A stretch of DNA of 64,000 nucleotides from Paraburkholderia piptadeniae (GCF_900007165.1 NZ_CYGY02000026.1:24878-88877), one strand, 5' to 3'; shown: positions 24,475 through 33,514, counted from the stretch's first letter. A program made the numbers and translations. Notes: generated by a model not told the origin, from the letters alone.

Positions 24475-24971
24475 ACGCAAATCACGCTGGAAAAATCGCA
24501 GCCGCGTGCATCGCGGCGGCTGCATCGTTTGCGACGGCGGGCATCGCGCACGCGCAACAGGCCGCGCATTACCCTGCGGGCAAGAGCATGTTCGACGCGC
24601 AATGCGCCGTTTGCCATCAGGCGGGCGGCAAGGGTCAGGACGGACTCGCGCCGCCGCTCACCGAATATCCGGGCAAGTACTCGACGACGGCGCAAGGGCG
24701 CGCGCAACTGACATCGACGGTGGTGCACGGCATGTTCGGCGAGATCCAGGTACGCGACAAGAGCTACAACTTCAAGATGCCGAGCTTCGCGAGCGCAAGC
24801 GATGAGGACCTGGCTCAGGTGCTGAACTACGTCGTGTTCGATCTGAACGCACAGCACCGCGACGCAAAGCCTTTCACGGCCGCCGACATCAAGGCGGCCC
24901 GCGCGCAGACGATGGACAGCGCAGCCGTTCACGCGCAACGCGCCGTCGTCACGAAGGGACTCGGCCTATGA
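24471..24971 (+). CDS. periplasmic c-type cytochrome
   Basis: 166 aa with a Sec signal ending near AHAQ. One haem site, CAVCH (C45, C48, H49), and a likely Met axial ligand M103 (FKMPSF). It overlaps the small-subunit gene and the next cytochrome, so it is almost certainly an electron acceptor or carrier for the amine dehydrogenase. Amine dehydrogenases often use azurin or amicyanin; none is encoded here, which gives this cytochrome extra weight as the partner. Confidence 0.88.
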   Translation: MNANHAGKIAAACIAAAASFATAGIAHAQQAAHYPAGKSMFDAQCAVCHQAGGKGQDGLAPPLTEYPGKYSTTAQGRAQLTSTVVHGMFGEIQVRDKSYNFKMPSFASASDEDLAQVLNYVVFDLNAQHRDAKPFTAADIKAARAQTMDSAAVHAQRAVVTKGLGL

Positions 24972-25570
24972 ACGTCGTCCGCGTGCCTCGTGCCCGTCAG
25001 CGTGTGCACGTGCCGCCGCTCATGCAACAGCGCATGCAACCGTACCCGCAACGGCACACGCAAAAGCGCGCACGGGCTGCTTCGGCGGGCGCACCGTGGA
25101 TCGTCGCCGCGCGCCGCGTGTCGATGCTGCTGCTTGCATGCGTCGCGACGCTCGCGCCGCCGTCGTCCGCAAACGCGCAGAGCAAAGCCGATGCCGCGCT
25201 CGCGCAACAGCATTGGGTGCTCAACTGCATGGGCTGTCACACGGCGACGGGCGGCGGCATCCCGGGCAAGGTGCCACCGCTCGCGAATTCGCTCGGCTAC
25301 TTCGAACATCTGCCCGCAGGCCGCGAATACGTGATGCGCGTGCCGGGCGCATCGAACTCGGCGCTCTCCGATCAGGAACTCGCCGACGTGCTGAACTGGC
25401 TGCTCACGACGATGAACCGCGACGCGCTGCCGAACGACTTCAAGCCCTATACGGCCGATGAAATCACGGCGCACCGCCGCCCTGCTTTCTCCGATGTCGC
25501 AACCGTGCGCGCACGTTTGATCCGCGATCTGCACGAGCGCGGCATCACGGGCGTCGCGGACCGCTACTGA
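24968..25570 (+). CDS. second c-type cytochrome, N-terminally extended
   Basis: 200 aa from the ATG overlapping the previous stop. One haem site, CMGCH (C87, C90, H91), and a candidate axial Met in EYVMRVPGASNS. The hydrophobic export segment lies only at about 51-70, after a basic, His/Gln-rich stretch of about 50 residues; a later start (for example Met53) would give an ordinary signal peptide, but the overlap favours the longer form. Placed to carry electrons onward from the dehydrogenase. Confidence 0.82.
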   Translation: MNVVRVPRARQRVHVPPLMQQRMQPYPQRHTQKRARAASAGAPWIVAARRVSMLLLACVATLAPPSSANAQSKADAALAQQHWVLNCMGCHTATGGGIPGKVPPLANSLGYFEHLPAGREYVMRVPGASNSALSDQELADVLNWLLTTMNRDALPNDFKPYTADEITAHRRPAFSDVATVRARLIRDLHERGITGVADRY

Positions 25571-25594
25571 ACCTCTTCAATCAAGGAAACGGAC

Positions 25595-27100
25595 ATGGAG
25601 ACGAATCACACCTTTGCGCTGCTCGACTCGACGCAAGCGTTCCTCGCGAAGCCGAAGAAGATGCTGATCGGCGGCGAGTGGACGGATGCCTCGTCGGGCC
25701 GCACGATCGACGTCGTGAATCCCGCCGACGGCAGCGTGCTCACGCGCGTGCCCGAAGCGAACGAACACGACGTGCAGCAGGCCATCGCCGCCGCGCGCCG
25801 CGCGTTCGACGCGGGCCCGTGGCGCACGATGAAGACCACCGACCGCGAACGTCTGCTGCTCAAACTCGCCGATCTCGTCGAAGCGAACGCGCGCGAGCTC
25901 GCCGAAATCGAATCGCTCGACAACGGCAAGCCGGTGATGGTCGCGCTTGGGCTCGATGTGTCGATGGCCGCGCAGTGCTTCCGCTATATGGCGGGCTGGG
26001 CGACGAAGATCGAAGGCAACGTGATGGATGCGGGCCTGCCGTACATGCCGAATAGCGAAGTGTTCGCGTACACACGCAAGGAACCCGTCGGCGTGGTCGG
26101 CGCGATCATTCCGTGGAATTTCCCGCTGCTGATGGCCGCATGGAAGCTCGCCCCCGCGCTCGCGACGGGTTGCACCGTCGTGCTGAAGCCCGCTGAAGAC
26201 ACGCCGCTCACCGCGCTGCGCCTCGGCGAACTGATCGTCGAAGCGGGTTATCCGCAAGGCGTCGTCAATATCGTCACCGGCTACGGCCACACGACAGGCG
26301 CTGCGCTGTCGCGCGATCCGCGCATCGACAAGATCGCGTTCACAGGCTCGACGCAGACGGGCAAGCTGATCGGCCACGCGGCGCTCGACAACATGACGCG
26401 CATGTCGCTGGAACTGGGCGGCAAGTCGCCTGTGATCGTGCTGCCCGATGTCGATATCGACAAGGCCGCGCAAGGCGTCGCCAACGCGATCTTCTTCAAC
26501 CAGGGCCAGGTGTGCACGGCAGGCTCGCGCGTCTATATCCACGGCAAGGTATTCGACAAGGTGATCGACGGCGTCGCGCAGATCGCGAAGAACCTGAAGA
26601 TCGGCGCGGGCATGGACCCGTCGACGCAGATCGGCCCGCTCGTGTCCGCGAAGCAGCGCGAGCGCGTATGCGGCTATCTCGACTCGGGCTTCGCGGAAGG
26701 CGCGCGCGCCGTCGCGGGCGGCAAGGCGATCGACAAGCCGGGCTTCTTCGTCGAGCCGACCGTGATGGTCGATACGAATCACTCGATGCGCGTCGTGCGC
26801 GAAGAGATCTTCGGGCCGGTGCTGGTCGCGATGCCCTTCGACGATATCGACAGCGCCGTGCAGCTCGCCAACGACACGCCGTATGGTCTGGGCGCAAGCA
26901 TCTGGTCGAACGATCTGTCCGCGATTCACAAGCTGATTCCGCGCATTGCGGCGGGCACCGTGTGGGTCAACTGCCACTCGCTGCTCGACAACGCGATGCC
27001 GTTCGGCGGCATGAAGCAATCGGGCTTCGGCCGCGAGCTGGGCCGCGCCGTCATCGATCAGTACACGGAAAGCAAGTCGGTGATGATCAATTACGCGTAA
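25595..27100 (+). CDS. aldehyde dehydrogenase, phenylacetaldehyde-type
   Basis: 501 aa NAD(P)-dependent aldehyde dehydrogenase. Catalytic residues are visible: Asn175 (PWNF), Glu273 (LELGGKSP) and Cys307 (GQVCTAG). AAGGAAAC precedes the start. It lies in the amine dehydrogenase operon, so it should oxidise the aldehyde made in the periplasm (for example phenylacetaldehyde or 4-hydroxyphenylacetaldehyde) to the acid in the cytoplasm. It resembles FeaB-type enzymes in motif and context. Actual substrate is inferred. Confidence 0.92.
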   Translation: METNHTFALLDSTQAFLAKPKKMLIGGEWTDASSGRTIDVVNPADGSVLTRVPEANEHDVQQAIAAARRAFDAGPWRTMKTTDRERLLLKLADLVEANARELAEIESLDNGKPVMVALGLDVSMAAQCFRYMAGWATKIEGNVMDAGLPYMPNSEVFAYTRKEPVGVVGAIIPWNFPLLMAAWKLAPALATGCTVVLKPAEDTPLTALRLGELIVEAGYPQGVVNIVTGYGHTTGAALSRDPRIDKIAFTGSTQTGKLIGHAALDNMTRMSLELGGKSPVIVLPDVDIDKAAQGVANAIFFNQGQVCTAGSRVYIHGKVFDKVIDGVAQIAKNLKIGAGMDPSTQIGPLVSAKQRERVCGYLDSGFAEGARAVAGGKAIDKPGFFVEPTVMVDTNHSMRVVREEIFGPVLVAMPFDDIDSAVQLANDTPYGLGASIWSNDLSAIHKLIPRIAAGTVWVNCHSLLDNAMPFGGMKQSGFGRELGRAVIDQYTESKSVMINYA

Positions 27101-27153
27101 GCGCCCGCGTCACGCGATTGCAACGACAAAGGCAAGTACAAAGGGGAAGAGAC

Positions 27154-28383
27154 ATGAAGCATCCGACGACGCCGCGCACGATCGCGGCGGCGGTGGCGGC
27201 GCTCGTCGCGTCGATGGCCGCACACGGCATCGCGCACGCCGAAAGCAGCATCACGTTATACGGCGACGTCGACGCCGGCATCACGTACACGAACAACCAG
27301 CAGGTCACGCATGCGGACGGCAGTATCGGCGGCGGCCACAACTTTCAGTTCACGGGCGGCAATCTCGCGCCGTCGCGTTTCGGCCTGACGGGCAGCGAGG
27401 ACATCGGCGGCGGCACGGCCGTGACGTTCAAGCTCGAAAACAGCTTCTTCACGGGCAGCGGCAACTTCGTGCAAGCGGGCGCGCTCTTCAATCAGAACGC
27501 GTGGGTCGGTCTGACCAACGAGCGTTACGGCACGCTGACCTTCGGCCGACAGTTCGACTCGTACACGAACGCGCTCGCGCCGTACGCGTCGAGCATCACG
27601 TGGGCGACCTTGTATGGCTCGCACATCGGCGACGTCGACAACCTGAACGCCGCGCTCAATCTGAACAACGCGGTGCAGTACGTGAGCCCGACCTTCGCGG
27701 GCTTCTCCGTGAGCGGCACGTACTCGCTGGGCGGCGTCGCGGACGACTTCTCGCAGAAGCGCGGCTGGGCCGTTTCCGCGAGCTACAACAACGCGCCCTT
27801 CTCGTTCGGCATCGGCTATCTCGACCTGAACAATCCGCTCGATGCGGCGCTCGGCGGCGAGCAGGGTTATATCGGCGACTTCGCGTGTTCAAATCCGACG
27901 GCGATGTACTGCGAGTTGCAGAACGCGCATGCGTTGAAGGCGTTTGGCGCGGGCGGCTCGTACACGATCGGGCCGGCGACGATCGGCCTCGTCTATACGC
28001 ATACGACGCTCGACGACAGTCTGTATTTCGCGAGCGCCACGCGTCCGCAGGGCGCGGATGCACGATTCGATATCGTCGAGGTGAACGGGACTTATGCGCT
28101 GTCACCGGCACTGACGCTCGGCGCGGCGTATATCTACAACTCGATGAAAACCGATGTAAGCGGCTCGCCGAAATTCCATCAGGTGAATCTGGGCGCAACG
28201 TACAGCTTGTCGAAGCGCACGACGCTTTACGCGGTTGGGATTTTCCAGAAGGCGGCGGGAAGCGGAATCGGCACGAACCCTGTGACGGGGCAGGCCGCGA
28301 ACTACGCGCAGATTCCCAATCTGCCGAATTCTTCGACCGACAAGCAGGTGTCGGTCACGGTGGGCTTAAAGCATAGCTTCTGA
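27154..28383 (+). CDS. outer-membrane general porin
   Basis: 409 aa. Signal peptide ends near GIAHA; the mature protein begins ESSITLYGDVDAGITYTNN, the standard opening of Burkholderia-type trimeric porins, and ends in a beta-strand finishing with Phe (SVTVGLKHSF), the usual outer-membrane signal. GGGGAAGAG precedes the start. It is 53 bases after the aldehyde dehydrogenase and probably shares its transcript, suggesting it admits the amine or releases products. Confidence 0.92.
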   Translation: MKHPTTPRTIAAAVAALVASMAAHGIAHAESSITLYGDVDAGITYTNNQQVTHADGSIGGGHNFQFTGGNLAPSRFGLTGSEDIGGGTAVTFKLENSFFTGSGNFVQAGALFNQNAWVGLTNERYGTLTFGRQFDSYTNALAPYASSITWATLYGSHIGDVDNLNAALNLNNAVQYVSPTFAGFSVSGTYSLGGVADDFSQKRGWAVSASYNNAPFSFGIGYLDLNNPLDAALGGEQGYIGDFACSNPTAMYCELQNAHALKAFGAGGSYTIGPATIGLVYTHTTLDDSLYFASATRPQGADARFDIVEVNGTYALSPALTLGAAYIYNSMKTDVSGSPKFHQVNLGATYSLSKRTTLYAVGIFQKAAGSGIGTNPVTGQAANYAQIPNLPNSSTDKQVSVTVGLKHSF

Positions 28384-28551
28384 GTTTCTCCGCCTGCGAC
28401 GGCATTTTGCATGTGTAGGCCAAGCGTGCCGATTGCATTCGCGCCTGCGCCTCGTTGCTGCGCGAGCGTTGCATCCGCGTTTGCACACCGGGTTCCAACG
28501 TGGTCTGCCGTCGCCTCGTCGATGAGAAGCATCGACGCCAATCCATTCGAT

Positions 28552-29052
28552 TCAGTTGTACTGGCTCACTACCGTGACACGCGGAGCGACGGTGGATTTC
28601 ACGCCCGCCGCGGATGTCAGCAACAGCGCGCCGCCCGCACGTCCAACGTGATATTCACCGTTCCGGTCGGGCGCCGTCTTCTGGCCTGAGCCGTCGGCAA
28701 AGACGGACGTCACGGAACCAGAAGCGGCGGACCCTGTACGCGCCGCTGCATTCTGGACTGGCTCGATCGACACCTTGGCGCTCGGCCTGCTGTCGGCGAG
28801 AACGGCGAACGTCACGGTCGTCGCCGATGCGTCGGCGCCGAATCGGGATACGGTTGCCGCGACTCGCGTCACCGACGCATCAGCACTCGCGGCCATTACT
28901 TCGAAAGGCGGCTCGACCACCGAGCCGATAAACGAAATCACGCCGCCCTCTGCCGCCGAGACCATCGCAGATGCGCAGAGCGCTGTGGCTGCGACCGTCG
29001 CTCTGACAATCGTCCCCCAGTTCAGTCGATCACTCTTCCCTCTCGCCACCAT
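28552..29052 (-). CDS. secreted pilin-like protein without pilin cysteines
   Basis: 166 aa from the ATG at 29052, which has AGGAGG five bases upstream. A signal peptide ends near AMVSA. The mature start GVISFIGSVVEPPFEVM follows the pattern of type-1 pilins (GxIxFxGxVxxxxC), but the first pilin Cys is replaced by Phe and no other Cys remains in the mature part. The C-terminus ends in Tyr-Asn like the pilin across the divergent promoter. It may be a minor pilus subunit or a decayed one. Divergent to the chaperone-usher operon. Confidence 0.7.
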   Translation of the reverse strand: MVARGKSDRLNWGTIVRATVAATALCASAMVSAAEGGVISFIGSVVEPPFEVMAASADASVTRVAATVSRFGADASATTVTFAVLADSRPSAKVSIEPVQNAAARTGSAASGSVTSVFADGSGQKTAPDRNGEYHVGRAGGALLLTSAAGVKSTVAPRVTVVSQYN

Positions 29053-29403
29053 CACGGCCTCCTCTCGAATAAGCCCTACGAAACAGTAGGGGTCATCGTA
29101 TGCCTTACGGCATCTTTCGAGAGTCGACAACGATCAAATGATTGGCCACCGAACGGTGGCGAACGGCCGCACCCGTCGACAAGCATCATCGCCCGGAAAC
29201 TTAGGAATTTTTCTATTGGGCTCGCCAATTTTAATAATTGTTCTATAGAGCCTGAGTCTGCGCGCCGATACGATGCGTCAACTCTTGGGCAATGCATGGC
29301 AATTCCGCTGGCAGGCGCCGAGGAGTGTGGGATCCGGGCGGCGTTCTAACATCGAGGTCCGCCTTGGCTCATCAATATTCTTCGACTCACAAGACAACTA
29401 ACT
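29053..29403. promoter_or_regulatory. divergent pilus promoter region with 30-bp-spaced direct repeat
   Basis: 351 bases, AT-richer than its surroundings near 29200-29255. Two related blocks, AATTTTTCTATTGGGCTC (29206-) and AATTGTTCTATAGAGCCT (29236-), are in direct orientation with start-to-start spacing of exactly 30 bp, about three helical turns. They may be sites for a regulator of pilus expression. Confidence 0.5.
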
Positions 29404-29952
29404 ATGAAAGTTAAGCTCTTCACAGCTCTGATCATTGCCGCTGGCACCATGGGTTCGCAATTCGCGCACGCTGCTCCCGACGGCACGATCACGTTCACCG
29501 GTGCAATCACGTCCAACACCTGCAAGATCAACGGTGGCACGGCGCCCCAGAACTTCACCGTGACGATGCCGACGGTGTCGACGACCACCCTGGCGGCCGT
29601 CGACCAGACCTCGGGCCGCACCGGCTTTCGCATTGCACTGAGCAACTGCACGGGCACGGGTAACGTGCACACCTTTTTTGAAGCCGGCCCCACCGTCGAC
29701 CTCGGCACGGGCCGCCTGATCAATGCAGGCACTGCCGGCAACGTGCAGGTCGAACTGCTGAACAAGGACGCGAGCGTCATCACGGTCGGTGCATCGGACG
29801 GTATCGGCGCGGGCCTGCAGAACTCCAAGTCGGTCCCCATCGTGAGCGGTGCGGCCAACCTGGACTACTACTCGCAGTACCACGCCACGGTGGGGGCCGC
29901 CGGCGCTGGCTCCGTGTCCGCGACCGTCACTTACGACATCTCGTATAACTAA
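29404..29952 (+). CDS. major fimbrial subunit, type-1 pilin family
   Basis: 182 aa. Signal peptide ends near FAHA. The mature protein has the classic pilin start GTITFTGAITSNTCKI with paired cysteines (the second in LSNCTG), alternating strands and a penultimate Tyr in the final VTYDISYN, which is the donor/chaperone recognition pattern. It is the first gene of a chaperone-usher operon. The ribosome site is weak by eye. A strong hairpin follows the gene, a common way to make more pilin than assembly proteins. Confidence 0.9.
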   Translation: MKVKLFTALIIAAGTMGSQFAHAAPDGTITFTGAITSNTCKINGGTAPQNFTVTMPTVSTTTLAAVDQTSGRTGFRIALSNCTGTGNVHTFFEAGPTVDLGTGRLINAGTAGNVQVELLNKDASVITVGASDGIGAGLQNSKSVPIVSGAANLDYYSQYHATVGAAGAGSVSATVTYDISYN

Positions 29953-29962
29953 TCGACTCTGC

Positions 29963-29991
29963 GGGGCGACGCCTGATCGAAGGGCGTCCCC
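29963..29991 (+). other. intra-operon stem-loop after pilin gene
   Basis: GGGG (29963-29966) plus ACGCC (29969-29973) pair with GGCGT (29983-29987) plus CCCC (29988-29991), leaving a 2-base bulge. No U-run follows. Likely an mRNA-stability or partial attenuation element between pilin and chaperone. Confidence 0.6.
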
Positions 29992-30016
29992 CTGCTCTTC
30001 AAAGCTGGATGCTGCA

Positions 30017-30775
30017 ATGAAAGCCAAGGGAACGATCCAATCCGTGCTGGCTGCCGGGATGCTCGCACTGGGCCTCATCGGGTCGCTGGGCGCGCATGCG
30101 TCGGTGGTAGTCGGTGCTACACGCGTCATCTTCAACTCGCAGGACAGCGAAGCCACGGTCAAGATGAGCAATGAGGGCAAGCTGCCCGCACTGGTCCAGT
30201 CGTGGGTGGACACGGGCAACGCGAAGGAAACTCCGTCCTCCATCGAAGTGCCTTTCACGATCATGCCGCCCGCCGCGCGCATCGATCCCGCCAAAGCGCA
30301 GACCCTGCGAATTCTCTATACGGGTGAGCCATTGCCGCAGGACAAGGAATCGGTCTTCTGGCTCAACGTACTGGAAGTGCCGCCCAAGCCGACGGGCGAA
30401 CTGGCCGACGTCAACAAGCTGCAACTGGCTTTCCGTACGCGCATCAAGCTTTTCTACCGTCCGGCCGGCCTCAAAGGCGCAGCCGCCGATGCACCGGCAC
30501 AGCTTTCGTGGCGCATCACGCAATCGGCGAAGACGCCGGCGATCGAGGCACGCAACCCGACGCCTTACTACGTTTCGTTTGCCAGCCTTGAAGTCAGCGC
30601 GGGTGGCAAGACCCTGAAAAACGACGACGGCGGCATGGTCCCTCCCGGCGCAAGCGCGGTGTTTCCTCTGGTGGGCGAAGGCATTCCTGCGGGGGGCGCG
30701 AAAGTTCACTACCGCGCGATCAGCGATTGGGGTGGCCCCATCGACGGCGAGGCTCCGTTATCCGCTGCCAACTAG
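30017..30775 (+). CDS. periplasmic pilus chaperone
   Basis: 252 aa. Signal peptide ends near GAHA. Two immunoglobulin-like domains of the PapD/FimC family, with VVVGATRVIFNSQD at the start, the conserved ESVFWLNVLEVPP strand and RIKLFYRP at the end of domain 1, and NPTPYYVSFASLEV in domain 2. It caps pilin subunits by donor-strand complementation and delivers them to the usher. Confidence 0.93.
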   Translation: MKAKGTIQSVLAAGMLALGLIGSLGAHASVVVGATRVIFNSQDSEATVKMSNEGKLPALVQSWVDTGNAKETPSSIEVPFTIMPPAARIDPAKAQTLRILYTGEPLPQDKESVFWLNVLEVPPKPTGELADVNKLQLAFRTRIKLFYRPAGLKGAAADAPAQLSWRITQSAKTPAIEARNPTPYYVSFASLEVSAGGKTLKNDDGGMVPPGASAVFPLVGEGIPAGGAKVHYRAISDWGGPIDGEAPLSAAN

Positions 30776-30895
30776 GAACAGCCGGGAAGGACACGTCGTA
30801 ACCGGCTGCTGACCTTCACCTCACTCCGAACAGCCTTTTTATGCAGCTGCCACAGCTGCAGGGCGGGCTGTTGCCCAGAATTCTGAGTCGACTGT

Positions 30896-33493
30896 ATGCA
30901 TTCGTATCGAAGTACTTGCCCGATCCCGTCGCGCCTCAGTCCGGTGAGTGCGGTGGCGCTTTCCTTGTTCTCCAGCGTCGGTGCATGGGCGGCCCAGCCT
31001 GCGCCGGCCGATACGACGGTCGCCTCGGTCGAGTTCAACGATGCGTTCCTGCATGAGCAGGGCGGAACGCGGCTGGACGTCTCGCGCTTCAATCAGGGCA
31101 ATGCTGCGGCACCTGGCATCTACCGCGTGGACCTGTACGTCAACGAGGTCTGGACGGGGCGCTCGCAGGCCGTGCTGCGCAAGATCGGACGCGGCGACGT
31201 ACAGCCTTGCTTTGACCGCGCGATGCTGGAGCACATCGGCGTGGACGTGGGCAAGCTCTCGCCGGAGGCCACCGCACTTCTCGCGGACAACGCGGGCAGC
31301 GCATGCGCGCCGCTATCGACGCTGATTCCGGGCGCCACCGCCGCGTTCGACAACGGCGAGCAGCGCCTCGACATCAGCGTGCCGCAGATTGCGATGAGCC
31401 GTGCGGCTCGCGGCTATGTCGATCCGCGCTATTGGGACGACGGGGTGCCTGCCGCGCGTGTGCAGTACAACGCCAACGCGTATCGCTCGGACGGCGCGGG
31501 CGTTTCGTACACCCAGGCCTACGTGGGCCTGAATGCCGGCGTGAACATCGGCCCGTGGCGCTTTCACCATGACGGCAGCCTCGTCTACAGCGACCATACA
31601 GGCACGCAGTACCAGGCCTTGCAGACGAACATGCAGCGCTCGATTGCGCCGCTCAAGAGCCAGCTCGTCATCGGCGATGCGTTTACCGACGGCTCGATGT
31701 TCGACAGCTTCGGCTTTCGCGGCGTGCAACTGGCCAGCGACGACCGGATGTACCCGGAGTCGCAGCGCGGCTATGCACCGACCATTCACGGCATTGCCAA
31801 CAGCAATGCGCGCGTGCAGATCCGCCAGAACGGCAACATCATCTACGAAACGACGGTGTCGCCGGGCGCGTTCGAGATCAACGATCTCTATCCGACTGGC
31901 TATGGCGGCGACCTTGAAGTGATCGTGACGGAAGCCGACGGCAGCCAGCGGATCTCGCGCGTTCCGTATGCGCCGATGGTCAATGCGCTGCGCCCGGGAA
32001 CGACGCGCTTCAACGTGACCGTTGGCCAGTATCGCAGTCCTTCAGTGCATATCGCACCGGGCGTTTTTCAGGCGACGGTCCAGCACGGTTTCAACAATCT
32101 GCTCACTGGCTATGGCGGCGTGTTGCTGGCGCAGAACTATGCTTCTGCGCTCGTGGGCGTCGCATTGAATACCGGGTACGGTGCGTTCGGGCTCGACATC
32201 ACGCATGCCACGACGGGTCTCACCAACGAACCCGGCCGCAACGGGCAGAGCATACGGATCTCATACAGCAAGCTGGTCGCGCCCACCCATACCAACCTGA
32301 CGCTCGCCGCCTACCGCTATTCGACGCGCGGCTTCCTTGGCCTGTCCGACGCGATCGCGCTGAAGGATCTTGATCGGCAAGGCCTGGGCTTCGCGATGGG
32401 CGGGACCGTGCGCGGACGTCTGCAACTGATGGTCAATCAGGCTCTGCCTACGGGCTATGGCAGCTTCTATCTGTCCGGGTCCACGCAGGACTACTGGAAC
32501 CGTAGTGGCCGCGATACCCAATTCCAGGCCGGCTACAGCAACAGCTACAGGAACATCAACTTTGGTGTTTCGGCGTCCCGTCAGCTCAACATCAACAGCG
32601 CGAAGTGGGACAACCGCGTGATGCTCACGCTCGGCATCCCGCTGGGCAAATCGCCGTATGCGCCTTACGCCAGTACCAGCCTGACGAAGGATTCGTCGGG
32701 CGTCGTGAGCATGCAGGAATCCGTATCCGGTTCGCTCGGCACGGACAACGCGTTGTCGTATTCCGCGAGCGCAGGCTACAGCGGCGGCGGCGGGATGGGC
32801 AGCAATACCAGCGCGGGCCTGGGCGCCAGCTACATTTCGTCGGCAGCGACGTTGACCGGCAACGTCAGCAAGGGCAGCAACTACAGCCAGGTGGGCGCGG
32901 GCATGTCCGGAGGCATCGTCGCGTACCCGGGCGGCGTCGCGTTCATGGCGAGCATGGGCGACACGCTGGCCGTCGTGGAAGCAAAGGACGCGGCGGGCGC
33001 GCGCGTGCTCAACGGCAACGGCCTGCGCGTCGACCGCTGGGGCCATGCCGTCGTGTCCAATCTGACGCCGTTCTCGCGCAACGAGATCGAAATCGATCCG
33101 AAAGGGCTGCCGCTCGACGTCGAATTCAAGTCGACGATACAGAACGTCGCGCCAACGGCGGGCGCCGTGGTCAAGGTGAAGTTCGAGACCGACAATCCGG
33201 GCCGCGCCGCGTTGCTGCAAATCAAGATGCCTGACGGCAAGCCGCTGCCGTTCGGCGCGGAAGTGACGGAACCGGCGGGACAGATTGTCGGGACGGTGGC
33301 TCAGGCCGGTCGCATTGTGGTGCGCGGCCTGAAGAGCGACAGCGGAACGCTGACGGCGAAGTGGGGACCGGGTGCGAACGAGACCTGCACGCTGGGTTAT
33401 GCGCTGCCGAAACTGGTCGACGCGAAGAGCCGGCTTATCGTGCGCGTGCCTGCCGAGTGCAGGTTCGAGCAGATGGCGAAGGCCGCGTTTTGA
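30896..33493 (+). CDS. outer-membrane fimbrial usher
   Basis: 865 aa, the usual size for FimD/PapC ushers. The ATG at 30896 gives a signal peptide ending near GAWA, though no strong ribosome site is seen. The N-terminal domain (FNDAFL...GTRLDVSRFNQGNAAAPGIYRVDLYVN, cited in part), a plug and 24-strand barrel region, and C-terminal domains ending with a Cys pair (NETCTLGY; VPAECRFE) are in order. It pairs with the chaperone upstream and the adhesin downstream. Confidence 0.93.
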   Translation: MHSYRSTCPIPSRLSPVSAVALSLFSSVGAWAAQPAPADTTVASVEFNDAFLHEQGGTRLDVSRFNQGNAAAPGIYRVDLYVNEVWTGRSQAVLRKIGRGDVQPCFDRAMLEHIGVDVGKLSPEATALLADNAGSACAPLSTLIPGATAAFDNGEQRLDISVPQIAMSRAARGYVDPRYWDDGVPAARVQYNANAYRSDGAGVSYTQAYVGLNAGVNIGPWRFHHDGSLVYSDHTGTQYQALQTNMQRSIAPLKSQLVIGDAFTDGSMFDSFGFRGVQLASDDRMYPESQRGYAPTIHGIANSNARVQIRQNGNIIYETTVSPGAFEINDLYPTGYGGDLEVIVTEADGSQRISRVPYAPMVNALRPGTTRFNVTVGQYRSPSVHIAPGVFQATVQHGFNNLLTGYGGVLLAQNYASALVGVALNTGYGAFGLDITHATTGLTNEPGRNGQSIRISYSKLVAPTHTNLTLAAYRYSTRGFLGLSDAIALKDLDRQGLGFAMGGTVRGRLQLMVNQALPTGYGSFYLSGSTQDYWNRSGRDTQFQAGYSNSYRNINFGVSASRQLNINSAKWDNRVMLTLGIPLGKSPYAPYASTSLTKDSSGVVSMQESVSGSLGTDNALSYSASAGYSGGGGMGSNTSAGLGASYISSAATLTGNVSKGSNYSQVGAGMSGGIVAYPGGVAFMASMGDTLAVVEAKDAAGARVLNGNGLRVDRWGHAVVSNLTPFSRNEIEIDPKGLPLDVEFKSTIQNVAPTAGAVVKVKFETDNPGRAALLQIKMPDGKPLPFGAEVTEPAGQIVGTVAQAGRIVVRGLKSDSGTLTAKWGPGANETCTLGYALPKLVDAKSRLIVRVPAECRFEQMAKAAF

Positions 33494-33514
33494 CGCCGCC
33501 TCTTATATGACACC

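Noticed and set aside
25577..27019. 480-codon - frame opposite the aldehyde dehydrogenase
   Set aside because: Shadow of a gene with all catalytic residues visible.
30779..30808. CAGCCGG/CCGGCTG hairpin between chaperone and usher
   Set aside because: Seven pairs with a 16-base loop and no clear role; could be chance in GC-rich DNA.
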